Positions 52,601 to 62,699 of a stretch of 64,000 nucleotides of DNA are shown here, piece after piece; position 1 is the first letter of the stretch; every line of letters starts with the position of its first letter. Made by a program: the position numbers and the translations under genes. The notes below the pieces were generated by a model. It had not been told where the DNA came from, did not search any database, and saw nothing but the letters and a program-made list of their open reading frames with translations. This DNA comes from Branchiostoma floridae. Lineage: Eukaryota; Chordata; Leptocardii; Amphioxiformes; Branchiostomatidae. Where the stretch lies: NCBI RefSeq assembly GCF_000003815.2, contig NC_049983.1, forward strand, positions 26,951,277 through 27,015,276, read 5' to 3'.

Positions 52601-55600
52601 CTTGAATTTCTGTTGGAGACCTACAACTCATGTAAAAGTGTGAAGAACCGTTGCATAATAGCCCGGATCTACGACTGAATGGGCAAAATTGAACGTACGC
52701 AGCCATTATACCGCCATTTTTATATCTACGCTAGCAGTGAAGTGTTACGTCATAGCGCTTGTGACGGACAGAAGTTAAATGAAAATTCTTGACAGTATAC
52801 GTCCGTTTTCTCATGACATTTTGTATGCTCATGCAGGTTTATGTTTTATGCATTTACTAACAGAAAAGGAAGGAACATCAGAGGATGTATAAAGGTACAT
52901 AGCGACAGTTAATTGTGCCGTGTTTCTTCCGGCTGGTATTTTTACCCCCTCCCACCACGCGCCCGTTCGCCGTGTAATTCCGCGGCGTGGCACACAAGAG
53001 TGGCAGAAAAGTTACACAGAAGAAGTGGCAAGGGTAACCTATAACAGCAACATGTAACTGGAGAAAATGATGCGTTGACAATTTGTCAAATCAGTATGGC
53101 TAGAGAAATCGTCGTNNNNNNNNNNNNNNNNNNNNNNNNNNNNNNNNNNNNNNNNNNNNNNNNNNNNNNNNNNNNNNNNNNNNNNNNNNNNNNNNNNNNN
53201 NNNNNNNNNNNNNNNGGCCCATCCTTTCCTGCCTTTTCTCCCGGAGGTCCGTTTGGCCCAACAGGCACGGGACCAGCTGGCTCAATGGCTCCCTCTTCTC
53301 CTGGAGGCCTGCTTGACCCAGGAAGCCCAAGAGCCCAAAAGTTTCCTGGAAAATGAACCTTCTAAGAAGACCCAGACATGCATGTACCCACTTTGGCCAA
53401 ACGGTCCGTTTTGCACCAAATAATTTGGTGCAAAAGAGACCGTTGGGCGAAAGATGGTACATATCAGATATGACCTGATATATTAGGTTCTAATGAGCAT
53501 CTGTGATCCTTAGCTTGGAAGGAATCACCAATGCAGCTTGAACGTACAAAATGTCCAGTCAGGGGCAGATCACATTCCAAATTTCAGAACAAACCAAATA
53601 TACTTTTTTATGTTTAATTACCTAGCATGAAGTTATAGTGAGAAATGCATTGTACTTACTTTCTAGCTCCTGCACACGTGCTTGCAGCTTTCCCACCTCC
53701 TCGAAAACAGTGAATCTGGCTGTATCAACAACAAACAAAATTTACGGTTACTACAAGAATGTGGACTACATCCCCGATGCAATTGGGACCTCACCCGGGA
53801 CCTAAGCTTGATGAGTAATGTGAGGAAAAGGTACTCAGGATCAGACTGATTGTCTGAGAGAATATCACGGTCGCGAAGTTTTGCATGATGCAAATATTCA
53901 ATAGACAGGCCATTTCAACAGCATGTTACAAGCTGATCGATCATGCTGGACAGGAACATGGGGAGACGATGGTGTCCCCTTTCCGAGGATGAACTGAACT
54001 GAACTGTTACAAGCTTTCCTACTCCATATTCATAAGTTCGAAAATTAAGAGAAAACTGACCTGCAAAATAGGACGATACAACAGCGATGACCAAGAAGAT
54101 CACAGGGCTCGAGAATAGCCACAACGCCATGCATTTCTTCCTCCTCTGGTTAGAGGTTGCTTTTGTATATAATGCAAAAATCATTTTTAAACATGAAATG
54201 TGTATATGAAGAGGTAAGAACAGTACAACAGTATAACATGTAACTCAATGGGTGTGGTGTCTGACAACATGACAAACATGTAACTATATATTTGTAGAAA
54301 TATTAGACTAGTACGAATAAGTTCACCAAAATATAATATGTCTCATTTTTAACCAATGACCAAAAATGCATACAGTTGTAGAAAATAGAAAGAAATTATT
54401 CATAAAAATGATACATCACTTGTAACAACATTGCCTTAAACCAGGAAACAAAGCGAGAACCACAGAGACAACAACAGAAAGCCCTATGATAGCTCGGAAT
54501 GAAACTTTACCTGCTCTAGAGGCGCACATGGGGCTGGGTATTTTCGCAGCGGCATCCGCACGTGCCTGCCAATCAGTCTGAGGCTCCTCCATGGGTTCGG
54601 TACCTAACAAACTTTCATTTTTCTACAAGCCAGCCGTATAACGTTAAAGGTATTTTACTTTCACCTTTACATTGGTCTGATGTCTGGCCAAATTACAAAA
54701 ATGTGTGGTGTCACATATAGCAAAGCTGGTGCGAATATGCTTACCAACACATAATCTGAGTATCAAAAATGACCACTTCATTCGTACCATATAAAGTATA
54801 GGATTTCTTCATTTTACAACATGTCACTTTTGCCTAAACGCTTTTCAGCACACACGCAAAAAAAAAAAAAACAATTTTTGTAACCATTTGTAAAAAACGT
54901 AGGAGACCATTCCAAAATTGAAACACAATTTTGTGACACGAACTTTGCCAAAGAACAAGATTCAAACCGTGAAACATAAAAAAGACAGAACGTGATGACT
55001 TTTTACCTGCTATTGACGCATACACGTGTTCAGGTATGCTCGCAGCGGCGTCGGCACGTGCCTGACAATCAGTCTGAGCTTGAGGTTGCTGCATGGATGT
55101 GGGGCCTGACAAAATGACAAACATATAACTATACAGTCATCTGTCAAATAAATAAATCTGTAGAAATGTTAGTGCGAGTAAGTTTACCAGATAACAAATC
55201 TGAGCTCATGCAATGACAACATAATTTATACAATTGAATTGTAGAAGATGTAAAGTAACTATTTTTAAAAAAAATGATACATAACTTGTAGCAACTTTGC
55301 TTTAGACCAGGAAACAAAGCAAGAATCACAAAGGGGGACACAGAAGGCCCTATGATAACGCGGACTGGAACTATACCTTTACCATATAAACTATAAAATT
55401 GCTTCAACTTAAAACATGTTGCTATTTCCTAAAAGCTTGTCAAGGCAAAAAGGCCAACAAAACTATTTTCGTAACCATTTGTAAAATGATACACCTTACC
55501 AAAAATGATACACGACTTGTGTGAATTTCGCCTTAGAACAAGATTCAAACCAAGGAATAGAAAAATACAAGAACAGAACGCGTAAGGGGACTTTTTACCT

Positions 55601-58600
55601 GTAAATGACGCGTAGGCGTGGTCAGGTGTGCTCGCAGCGGCGTCGGCACGTGCCTGACAATCAGTCTGAGGCTGCTGCATGGGTGTGGTGCCTGGAAAAA
55701 ATGAAAAACTTGTAACTATACAGTCATTTGTAGAAATATCAGTGCGAGTAAGTTTACCGGCTATTTAGAGATCATCTGAGCTCATGCAATGGTAACATAA
55801 TTCATACAAATGTAGAAGATGGAAAGTAACTTTTGAAAAATGATACATAACTTGTAGCAACTTTGCTTTAGACGAGGAACAAAGCGAGAACCACAGAAAC
55901 AACAAACCCTGTGATAGCTCGGAATGAATCTTTACCTGCTCTAGAGGCGTACATGGGTTTGGGTATTTTCGAAGCGGCGTCCGCACGTGCCTGCCAATCA
56001 GTCTGAGGCTCCTCCGTGGTTTCGGCACCTATGACAAAGTTGCAATTTCATTTTTCTACAAACCAACCGTGGAACGTTAAAGGTACTTTACTTTCACTTT
56101 ACACATTTTGTGGTGTCTGGCAAAATAGATATTACAAAATTGTATGCTTCTACATAAAGCATAGCTGGTATGAATATGCTTACCAACACATAATCTGAGT
56201 ATCAAAAATGACCACTTCATTCGTACCATATAAATTATAAAATTTGTTAATTTTACAACATGTTACTATTGCCTAAAAGCTTGGCAAAAAGACCAACAAA
56301 GCTATTTTCGTAACCATTTGTAAAATGATACACCTTACCAAAAATGATACACGACTTGTATGAATTTTGCCTTAGAACAAGATTCAAACCGTGAAACATA
56401 AAAAAGGCAAGAACAGAACGCCGTAAGGGGACTTGACAGCTTTTGACCTGCTAATGACGCGTGGACAGGGTTAGGTGTGGTCGCAGCGGCGTCGGCACGT
56501 GCCTGACAATCAGTCTGAGGCTCCTCCGTGGGTGTGGTGTCTGGCAAAATGACAAACATGTAACTATACAGACACCTGTCAAATAAATAAATCTGTAGAA
56601 ATGTCAGTGCGAGTAAGTTTACCAGATAACAAATCTGAGTTCATGCCATGATCACTATGTTAGCATTTGTAAAATAGCAGGAGACCATTTCAAAGCTGGT
56701 ACACGACTTGTGTGAACTTTGCCACCAAAGAACAAGATTCAAACCAAGAAACATAAAAAAGACAACAACAGGACGCTGTAAGGGGACTTGGCGACTCTTT
56801 ACCTGCTATTGACGCATACATGTGTTCAGGTATGCTCACAGCGGCGTCGGCACGTGCCTGACAATCAGTCTGAGCTTGAGGCTGCTGCAAGGGTGTGGTG
56901 TCTGGCAAAATGGCAAACATATAACTATACAGTCATCTGTCAAATAAATACATCTGTAGAAATGTTAGTGCGAGTAAGTCTACCAGATAACAAATCTGAC
57001 CTCATGCAATGACAACATAATTCATACAATTGTAGAAGATGTAAAGTAACTATTTTAAAAAATGATACATAACTTGTAGCAACTTTGCTTTAGACAAGGA
57101 ACAAAGCGAGAACCACAATGAGGCCCTATGAAAACGCGGACTGAAACTATGATACCTTTTCCAGAGGCGTACATGGGGTTGGCAAAACTCGCAGCGGCGT
57201 CGGCACGTGCCTGCCAATCAGTTTGAAGCTCCTCCGTGGTTTCGGTACCTAACAAACTTGCAATTTCATTTTTCTACAAGCCAACCGTATAATGTTGAAG
57301 GCACTTTGATTTCACTGATGTCTGGCAACATTCCAAAAATGTATGGTGTCACATATAGCAAAGCAAAACAAAGACAAGAACAGAACAGAACGCCGTAAGG
57401 GGACTTAACGACTTTGTACCTGCTAATGACGCGTAGGCGTGGTCAGGTGTGCTCGCAGCGGCGTCGGCACGTGCCTGACAATCAGTCTGAGGCTCCTCCA
57501 TGGGTGTGGGACCTGGTGAAAATGGCAAACATGTAACTATACAGTCATTTGTAGAAATATCAGTGCGAGTAAGTTTACCGTATAACAGATAATCTGAGCT
57601 CATGCAATGGTAATATAATTCATACAATTGTAGAAGATAGAAAGTAACTATTTTGAAAAATGATACATAACTTGTAGCAACTTTGCTTTAGACAAGGAAC
57701 AAAGCGAGGACCACAAAGACAGACAACAAAAGCGGGCTTGAAAACGATTTACCTGCTCCAGGGGCGTATATTGGGTTGGGTATACGCGCAGTGGTGTCCG
57801 CACGTGCCTGCCAACCAGTCTGAGGCTCCCCTATGAGTGTGGCGTCCGGGAAACTTATGAATCTATTTTCTTACAGACCAACTTTGGAATGTTTAAGACA
57901 CAGTACTTTTGCAGCGTTAACATAAAATATGAATAGAAAAAAACACAAAGCATAAAATACTGTAATATTGCTACATTTTTAATTATTTCATCATTGCTTG
58001 GGAGCTTTTTTTTTAACCAAACAACAACGAAATTGTACACTTTTATTGATTGACGTTTAAAGAATATAGATAAAGAGGCACAGACAAAAACAATATCTCC
58101 TTTTTTCATAATGATAACTACGGCTTAGAACAAAACGAACAGATCAGTTCCTAGTGTCATTACAATCATTGAGAGACCAGTGTATACTTTACTTCTTGTA
58201 TGCATTTAAACAAATTATAAATACATTAAAACACTTTCTAAGTACAACAATGGACCTAAGCGAAAACTAGAAGGCGAGAAAAGAACACGGTACCATAACT
58301 GGATTCCGTCACGTTAAAAGTCACTGGCATTTGAAACAACTATCGTCATTTAGCAGAACGGCAAACTTTAAGCTTTTGACTGAGGTATGTATTCATAAGG
58401 GTCGGAGCTGGTGCACTTTCTTTTTTCACTGATTTGGTTTACCATTCTTCGCGATATCGTCGTACATCTATAATTGCCATGTTGGCTTTTGTACATGAAC
58501 TTCATTGCTCGACATTTGTACATGGTACAAAGTATGGCAACGACTGTTACACAAAGTACAAAATAGGGGTTTTCACATGCTTTTGCCCACTCCCAAAATT

Positions 58601-58653
58601 ATAATACACTCGACCGTATATTGTATCGACAGTTTGCGGGACAGACATGTGCG

Positions 58654-58684
<31 letters not shown>

Positions 58685-61270
58685 GATAGATAGATAGATA
58701 TATAATCAGTGTTCATTGTGACTTGTACATCTCCTTTGTTTATATCATGTACTTGAAATTAGCCTCCGGGCAAGAACTTGCAAATAAACTTCTTTGATAT
58801 AATCGGAACTAAAACGTTTTACCTGCTCCGGGGACGTAGAGAGGGTTGGGTCCGCTCGCAGAGGCGTGGGCACTGGTCTGCCAATAAGTCTGGTCTTGCT
58901 CAGTTGGTGTGGTGTCTGTTGGAAAATGTAGTTGAAGCATCTCAGAGACCAGCGTATACTGTATGTCTACATCAAAGCAAGAGCAACAAAGACAGACAAC
59001 AAAAGAACATAGTGGAGGAGGCAATGTACAACAGAGCCAACCCTCAACAGAGACGGGGGGCGACATAGACTTTCTGCTACTTATGCCCCCCTCCTGCAAA
59101 AGTGGTCCAAGGCACTCTACATTTACTTTTCCATGGGATTGGTGTCTGGCAAAATTACCAAAATTTCTGCTGTCACAAATAGCAAAATTGGTGCGAATAT
59201 GCTTACCAACACATAATCTGAGTACCAAAGATTACAACATAATCCGTACCATATCAAGTAAAAAGTTGATTTATCTTACAACATGTCATTATGTGCCATG
59301 CAACTTTTTAACACAAAAGAAATTTCGTTACCATTTGTTAGATAGAAAGAGGCCACTTCAAAAAGAATATACACGATTTGTGGAATAAATGAAAAATAGA
59401 TAAATAAGTAAACTTGTGTGAACTTTGCCTTAGAAAAAGAATGAAATGAAAAAACGCAAATTACAAGAAAAGGACGCCATAAGCCCACTGCATGAAAACA
59501 TTTTACCTGCTCCGGAGGCGCACATAGGATTTGGTATACTCGCTGTGGCGTCCTCACGTGCCTGCCAATCAGTCTGAGGCTCTTCCGTAGGTGTGGGACC
59601 TGGTAAAATGACGAACATGTAACCATGCAGTTACTTGTAGAAATATTAATAAGGGTGATTTTTTTTTTTAAAGTTAACCAACAGATTATCAGAAAATAGA
59701 AAGTAACTATTTTAAAACATAAACTTGTAAAAACTTTGCCTTAGACCAGGAACAAAGTGAGAATCATAAAGAGAAACAACAAAGGGGAGTCGGAAGCAGA
59801 CTTGGAAATGTTTTACCTGCTCCGGAGGCGTACATAGGGTTTGGGAAGCTCGCAACGGTGTCCGCACGTGTCCGCCAATCGGTGTGAGGTTCCTCCATGG
59901 GCGTTGCACCTGGCAAATTACATTTTTATTTTTTTGTACCAGCAAACCTTAGATTGTAATGACCACATAGGGTTTACCATATCAAATATAAAATGACTGC
60001 ATCTTACAACATGTCATTATTACCAAACAGTGTTTTAACACAACAAGAGCTTCATAACTCCATGAAATATTCACATATATGTGTTTGAAGTTGGTTGGGT
60101 TTTGTGATGTTATTTTTCTGGTGGGGGACATGGGCAATAGAATAAGAAAAGACAAAGAATGACTAACAGTATATGGTCTAAGTAAGGACTAAGCAGAGGG
60201 AGATCAGTTTCCAACACACTATAAATAACAGCTTTTTGCATAATCCATTCATCTTGATATCATTTATGTACTAGTATTACAGAATCAGTATCTGTTAAGG
60301 CCACAGCAAGTGATGACATGGACTACCAAAGTAATGAGATAGGACGAAAAAAATGGCTAAATTTTCAAAATAGACACCGTAAACGTTGTAACAACAAATG
60401 AAGCGCTTAAAGCAACTATCCCACCTCTGCTTGTAGTCCTTTATTAGACCAACAACTAACAAAGAACTTTCTGATCACCCCCTCGTATCTTGCAAGCAAT
60501 GTGCATATGTATGTCGAAACACTGTTTACGCGAACTAAGACGGTACGTGACAGGGTGTGGCTAGAAGGGGTGACGCAACAATTAGCGCCTGCGCCTAGAT
60601 CCCATCGTCAAATAAAAACAAAGCTTTAAACCATTGAAAAGAGGTTCTTGAGATATACCCCACATAATCTCCAGAGTGAAAACAGTATGGCAATAATACC
60701 TCCATCTTCATTGAGGTAACAACTATTTTGCCGTTGCCATTTGTCAAATTTTAACAAATTAAAAAAAAAGACTTGTGTAAACTTTACCTTAGAACAAGAA
60801 TCAAAGTGAGAACGAAAATCAAGACCAGGACGCCGTAAATGGACTTGGAAACGTTTTACCTTTTACAGAGGCGTACATAGGGTTTGGTATACGTGCAGCG
60901 GCGTCGGCACGTGCCTGCCAATAAGTCTGAGGCTCCTCCATGGGTGTGGTGTCTGGAAAATTCCAGAATTGTATCAATCATCTAGAAAACCTAGGGCAAT
61001 TAACTGTACTTTTTGACAAAATGATGTAACGTTTTTTACATGTCTTTTGCATTTTCTAGTAATCGTAATAGTAGTCTTAGTAGTAGTAGTACATGCAGTA
61101 GTAGATTTTTTCCAGTATTCAGTAGAACAGTGAAACCCTTTAACTGACATCGAGCTGATCTATATGGTTTGAAGGCGAGAAAAGGGAAAAGAATGTCCCA
61201 AGAAAATCACCAATTCAAACCTACCAGCACCCGTGTAACCAGTCTGGGACTGCTGCTGCCCTCCCGACAT
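49448..61270 (-). CDS. Lectin gene C: type II membrane lectin with 13 tyrosine-motif exons and a collagen-like region
   Basis: Order: 5' exon (61225-61270), thirteen cytoplasmic repeat exons (60952 down to 54511), membrane exon (54061-54159), neck exon (53660-53719), collagen-like exon cut by a gap (53216-53345), and a CTLD split over 51381-51537 and 49448-49683. If every repeat exon were used, the cytoplasmic tail would be about 415 residues. One repeat exon (C5) has lost its acceptor AG. Membrane anchor, neck, collagen and CTLD together resemble the layout of membrane collectins (CL-P1 type), but the multi-motif tail has no counterpart that I know. The last exon is not identified. Confidence 0.65.
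50001..50106. repeat. Near-perfect hairpin, 43-bp arms
   Basis: cctcacccaaattttcgact... (50001-50043) is inverted at 50064-50106 with two or three mismatches and a loop of about 20 nt. Could be a tiny foldback element or a hairpin RNA. Confidence 0.75.
50255..51059. mobile_element. Harbinger-like MITE with TTA target-site duplication
   Basis: Ends TACCCGCCTCACGTTA and TAATGTGAGGCGGGTA are inverted copies, flanked by TTA at 50252-50254 and 51060-51062. A 3-bp TWA duplication fits PIF/Harbinger. 805 bp, no transposase frame. It lies in the intron that splits the gene C CTLD. Confidence 0.8.
51381..51537 (-). CDS. C-type lectin domain of gene C, first half
   Basis: 157 nt, phase 1 to 2. SCPGGYWNFAHTCYKVFNT, FSDAAAACREDNGTLAMPRD, then IYHNAKIFA and a donor AT|gtaccg. 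AT plus G from the second half gives Met and keeps the frame. The donor is weak, so the border is an inference from phase and alignment. Confidence 0.65.
51600..52085 (+). mobile_element. 3' end of a non-LTR retrotransposon
   Basis: Frame 51642-52021 (LRISDHPLEIEAGRY, CIFCDKSFMYVENEVHFVLE, CSLYKDLRNAF) is the CxxC...H...C C-terminal segment common in CR1/L2-like polyproteins. It ends shortly before a (TTGTCA)n tail at 52052-52078. Confidence 0.75.
52090..53115. other. Intron of gene C, nothing recognised
   Basis: No exon or repeat structure identified on either strand. Confidence 0.4.
53116..53215. other. Assembly gap, 100 N
   Basis: Run of N cutting the 3' part of the collagen-like exon. 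Confidence 0.99.
53216..53345 (-). CDS. Collagen-like exon of gene C, incomplete
   Basis: Acceptor tttccag, phase 1. Reads NFWALGLPGSSRPPGEEGAI, EPAGPVPVGPNGPPGEKAGK and DG into the gap. Gly recurs every third residue over most of the stretch, but positions after GLPGSS (RPP), GAI (EPA) and GPV (PVG) break the Gly-X-Y pattern. A short, interrupted collagen stem between neck and CTLD. Confidence 0.65.
53382..53463. repeat. Hairpin, about 40-bp arms, 3-nt loop
   Basis: tttggccaaacggtc... is inverted at gaccgttgggcgaaa around the loop taa. 29-nt core arms have a few mismatches; pairing extends through atgtacc/ggtacat. Confidence 0.8.
53660..53719 (-). CDS. Neck exon of gene C
   Basis: 60 nt, phase 1-1, RFTVFEEVGKLQARVQELE. 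Homologous to gene B neck exon 4 with two extra residues. Confidence 0.7.
54061..54159 (-). CDS. Membrane exon of gene C
   Basis: 99 nt, phase 1-1. TSNQRRKKCMALWL then FSSPVIFLVIAVVSSYFA: basic side N-terminal, one membrane helix, type II. Confidence 0.8.
54511..54603 (-). CDS. Tyrosine-motif family exon C13 (Tyr lost)
   Basis: 93 nt, phase 1-1. TEPMEEPQTDWQARADAAAK then IPSPMCASRA: Tyr to Cys, Asn to Ser. Belongs to the QTDWQ subclass. Confidence 0.7.
55007..55105 (-). CDS. Tyrosine-motif family exon C12
   Basis: 99 nt, phase 1-1. PTSMQQPQAQTDCQARADAA then SIPEHVYASIA. QTDCQ subclass with a two-residue insert (QA). Confidence 0.75.
55599..55691 (-). CDS. Tyrosine-motif family exon C11
   Basis: 93 nt, phase 1-1. 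TTPMQQPQTDCQARADAAAS then TPDHAYASFT. QTDCQ subclass. Confidence 0.75.
55936..56028 (-). CDS. Tyrosine-motif family exon C10
   Basis: 93 nt, phase 1-1. AETTEEPQTDWQARADAASK then IPKPMYASRA: KPMY instead of NPMY. Confidence 0.75.
56448..56540 (-). CDS. Tyrosine-motif family exon C9 (Tyr lost)
   Basis: 93 nt, phase 1-1. TTPTEEPQTDCQARADAAAT then TPNPVHASLA: NPVH, Tyr to His. Confidence 0.75.
56803..56901 (-). CDS. Tyrosine-motif family exon C8
   Basis: 99 nt, phase 1-1. TTPLQQPQAQTDCQARADAA then VSIPEHMYASIA. Sister of C12. Confidence 0.75.
57156..57248 (-). CDS. Tyrosine-motif family exon C7 (FxNPxY)
   Basis: 93 nt, phase 1-1. TETTEELQTDWQARADAAAS then FANPMYASGK: exact FxNPxY. Confidence 0.75.
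57420..57512 (-). CDS. Tyrosine-motif family exon C6
   Basis: 93 nt, phase 1-1. PTPMEEPQTDCQARADAAAS then TPDHAYASLA. Confidence 0.75.
57753..57845 (-). pseudogene. Tyrosine-motif family exon C5, acceptor lost
   Basis: 93 nt open frame reading ATLIGEPQTGWQARADTTAR then IPNPIYAPGA, but the acceptor reads CCCGG where sisters have GCCAG. Probably skipped. Confidence 0.65.
58650..58702. repeat. (TA)n/(GATA)n microsatellite
   Basis: TA and GATA units in the C4-C5 intron. Confidence 0.9.
58823..58915 (-). CDS. Tyrosine-motif family exon C4
   Basis: 93 nt, phase 1-1. TTPTEQDQTYWQTSAHASAS then GPNPLYVPGA. Most diverged copy; closest to the shortened exon A3. Confidence 0.75.
59507..59599 (-). CDS. 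Tyrosine-motif family exon C3 (Tyr lost)
   Basis: 93 nt, phase 1-1. PTPTEEPQTDWQAREDATAS then IPNPMCASGA: NPMC, Tyr to Cys. Confidence 0.75.
59817..59909 (-). CDS. Tyrosine-motif family exon C2 (FxNPxY)
   Basis: 93 nt, phase 1-1. ATPMEEPHTDWRTRADTVAS then FPNPMYASGA: exact FxNPxY. Confidence 0.75.
59950..60780. other. Intron between C1 and C2, nothing recognised
   Basis: Longest C1-C2 spacer without relic exons or clear repeats. Confidence 0.4.
60860..60952 (-). CDS. Tyrosine-motif family exon C1
   Basis: 93 nt, phase 1-1. TTPMEEPQTYWQARADAAAR then IPNPMYASVK. Confidence 0.75.
61225..61270 (-). CDS. First coding exon of gene C
   Basis: ATG at complement 61268-61270, MSGGQQQSQTGYTGA, donor G|gtagg, phase 1. 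Confidence 0.75.
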
Positions 61271-61559
61271 GATGCCGCTTGTACTTGTCAGGTTTGTGCA
61301 CGGCAAAAACACGTCCTGCTCCTGGCAAGGCGCTTGTTGACTCCAGAGTAGACCCAGACTCGGAGAAATATGACGTCATGTGTACTGTAACACCGCCCAC
61401 ACCGAGACAAATTATGTGCAGATGTAACCTAAATATTGAAATTCAAAATAGTCTATGAACTATCTGTATCTGTATCTACTAGTATATAGCGGGTATAACC
61501 GCCCCTCGGCGTAACACATACACATAAGCTTCGCAGGCACGCGGCGTGGCAGCAGCAGG

Positions 61560-62520
61560 TTATATTACGACGAACTACCTGCCACACCTAGCTTTTGCAC
61601 ATCTATCTGCCAATAGTCTTTAAAACTATCCGACGAAGATGCCCCTACTTTGCTTGGTGATAACAAGTTCCACTCTATATATGACAATTTTGGGAAAATA
61701 CGAATATTTGAACACATCAATCCTTGGTTGGTCACTCTAGTACTTGAAGGCATGACTATTCCTTGTTCTTGTTTGAGCTGGTATTAAATACGTATCAGTC
61801 GGTACGTCAATGTTAGTTAAAACAGTTCACTGGCTAACATTTTGAGAAACCAATGAGGTATTTGATCTAGCCCGGATGCTTTGGAGGGATTAAGGCCTTG
61901 CAACATTTTTCTACACCATAAGTAGAAATTTTTGTTTGTTCCATAGGAGGGGTGCAGGACTGACCCAGAGATAGCATGTCTGTGGCGTCTTCTTATGTGA
62001 ATACACTTTCAAATTGTGAATTAAGTGCTTCTGCCTTTTTCTCGCTGGCGCTGTCACTAATAATGGTGCTCCCGACCGAAAGAGGAGCTACCCCACAAGG
62101 TCTCTCCTCAGGCCTTTTAAGTATGACCAGAATGTTTTGGGTTTGTCAGTTTTAGCTTTTCCTAATATCTTTGCTACGTATTTTGAGTGTGCTGATCTTA
62201 TACTCTTCTGAACCCCCTTCTTGACCCCCTTGTATTTGTTTCAGTCTTCTTGTTGCCCTATTCTCGTAGCTTTGTTGTGAAGACGTTGTTTCTTCCGACA
62301 GTGCCTTCTTAAGTTCCTATTGAATCAGGGCAAGTTGTTAGTTAGTTGTCGTTTTACTAGGAATGTGCATGTTCATTGTGTTCTTCATTTTGCCTTTGAA
62401 TTCATTCCATTTCTGAGCCACTGACATGTCTTTTGTTCTTCTGTTAAAGTTCGTCGCATAGTCCTTAAGATTATTCTTGATGGTCGGTTTCAGATTTCGT
62501 GCAAAACTAAGGCATCTACT
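61560..62520 (-). mobile_element. Decayed non-LTR retrotransposon fragment
   Basis: The - strand contains KPKTFWSYLKGLRRDLV (about 62150-62100) and VEKMLQGLNPSKASGLD (about 61915-61865), the linker before the reverse transcriptase in CR1/jockey-type elements, with stops and frameshifts between. It lies upstream of the gene C promoter. Confidence 0.65.
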
Positions 62521-62649
62521 GCGTTCCTGGGCATATCAGAAGGTCTCGCAGTGACTTTTTACCATAAAATTACTTAAATACTCTAACTAGCATCATTTTT
62601 CTCTTTTTTTTTTCAAGATGAACTCAACTTTTCTCGTCACCAGGGAGGG

Positions 62650-62692
62650 CTTCTACGGTGCAGTTCACACATGGGCCTGTAGGTGGCGCGCT
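62650..62692 (-). promoter_or_regulatory. Conserved upstream element, copy at gene C
   Basis: ttctacggtgcagttcacac to cctgtaggtggcgcg, same element as at 5590 and 28238. Confidence 0.3.
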
Positions 62693-62699
62693 CAAAGGG

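Noticed and set aside
59105-59165. Further tyrosine-motif exons
   Set aside because: Only the acceptor-side border (ggtgtctggcaaaatta) survives here, and likewise near 56105, 54250 and 57320; no coding body, so these are remnants of duplicated intron edges.
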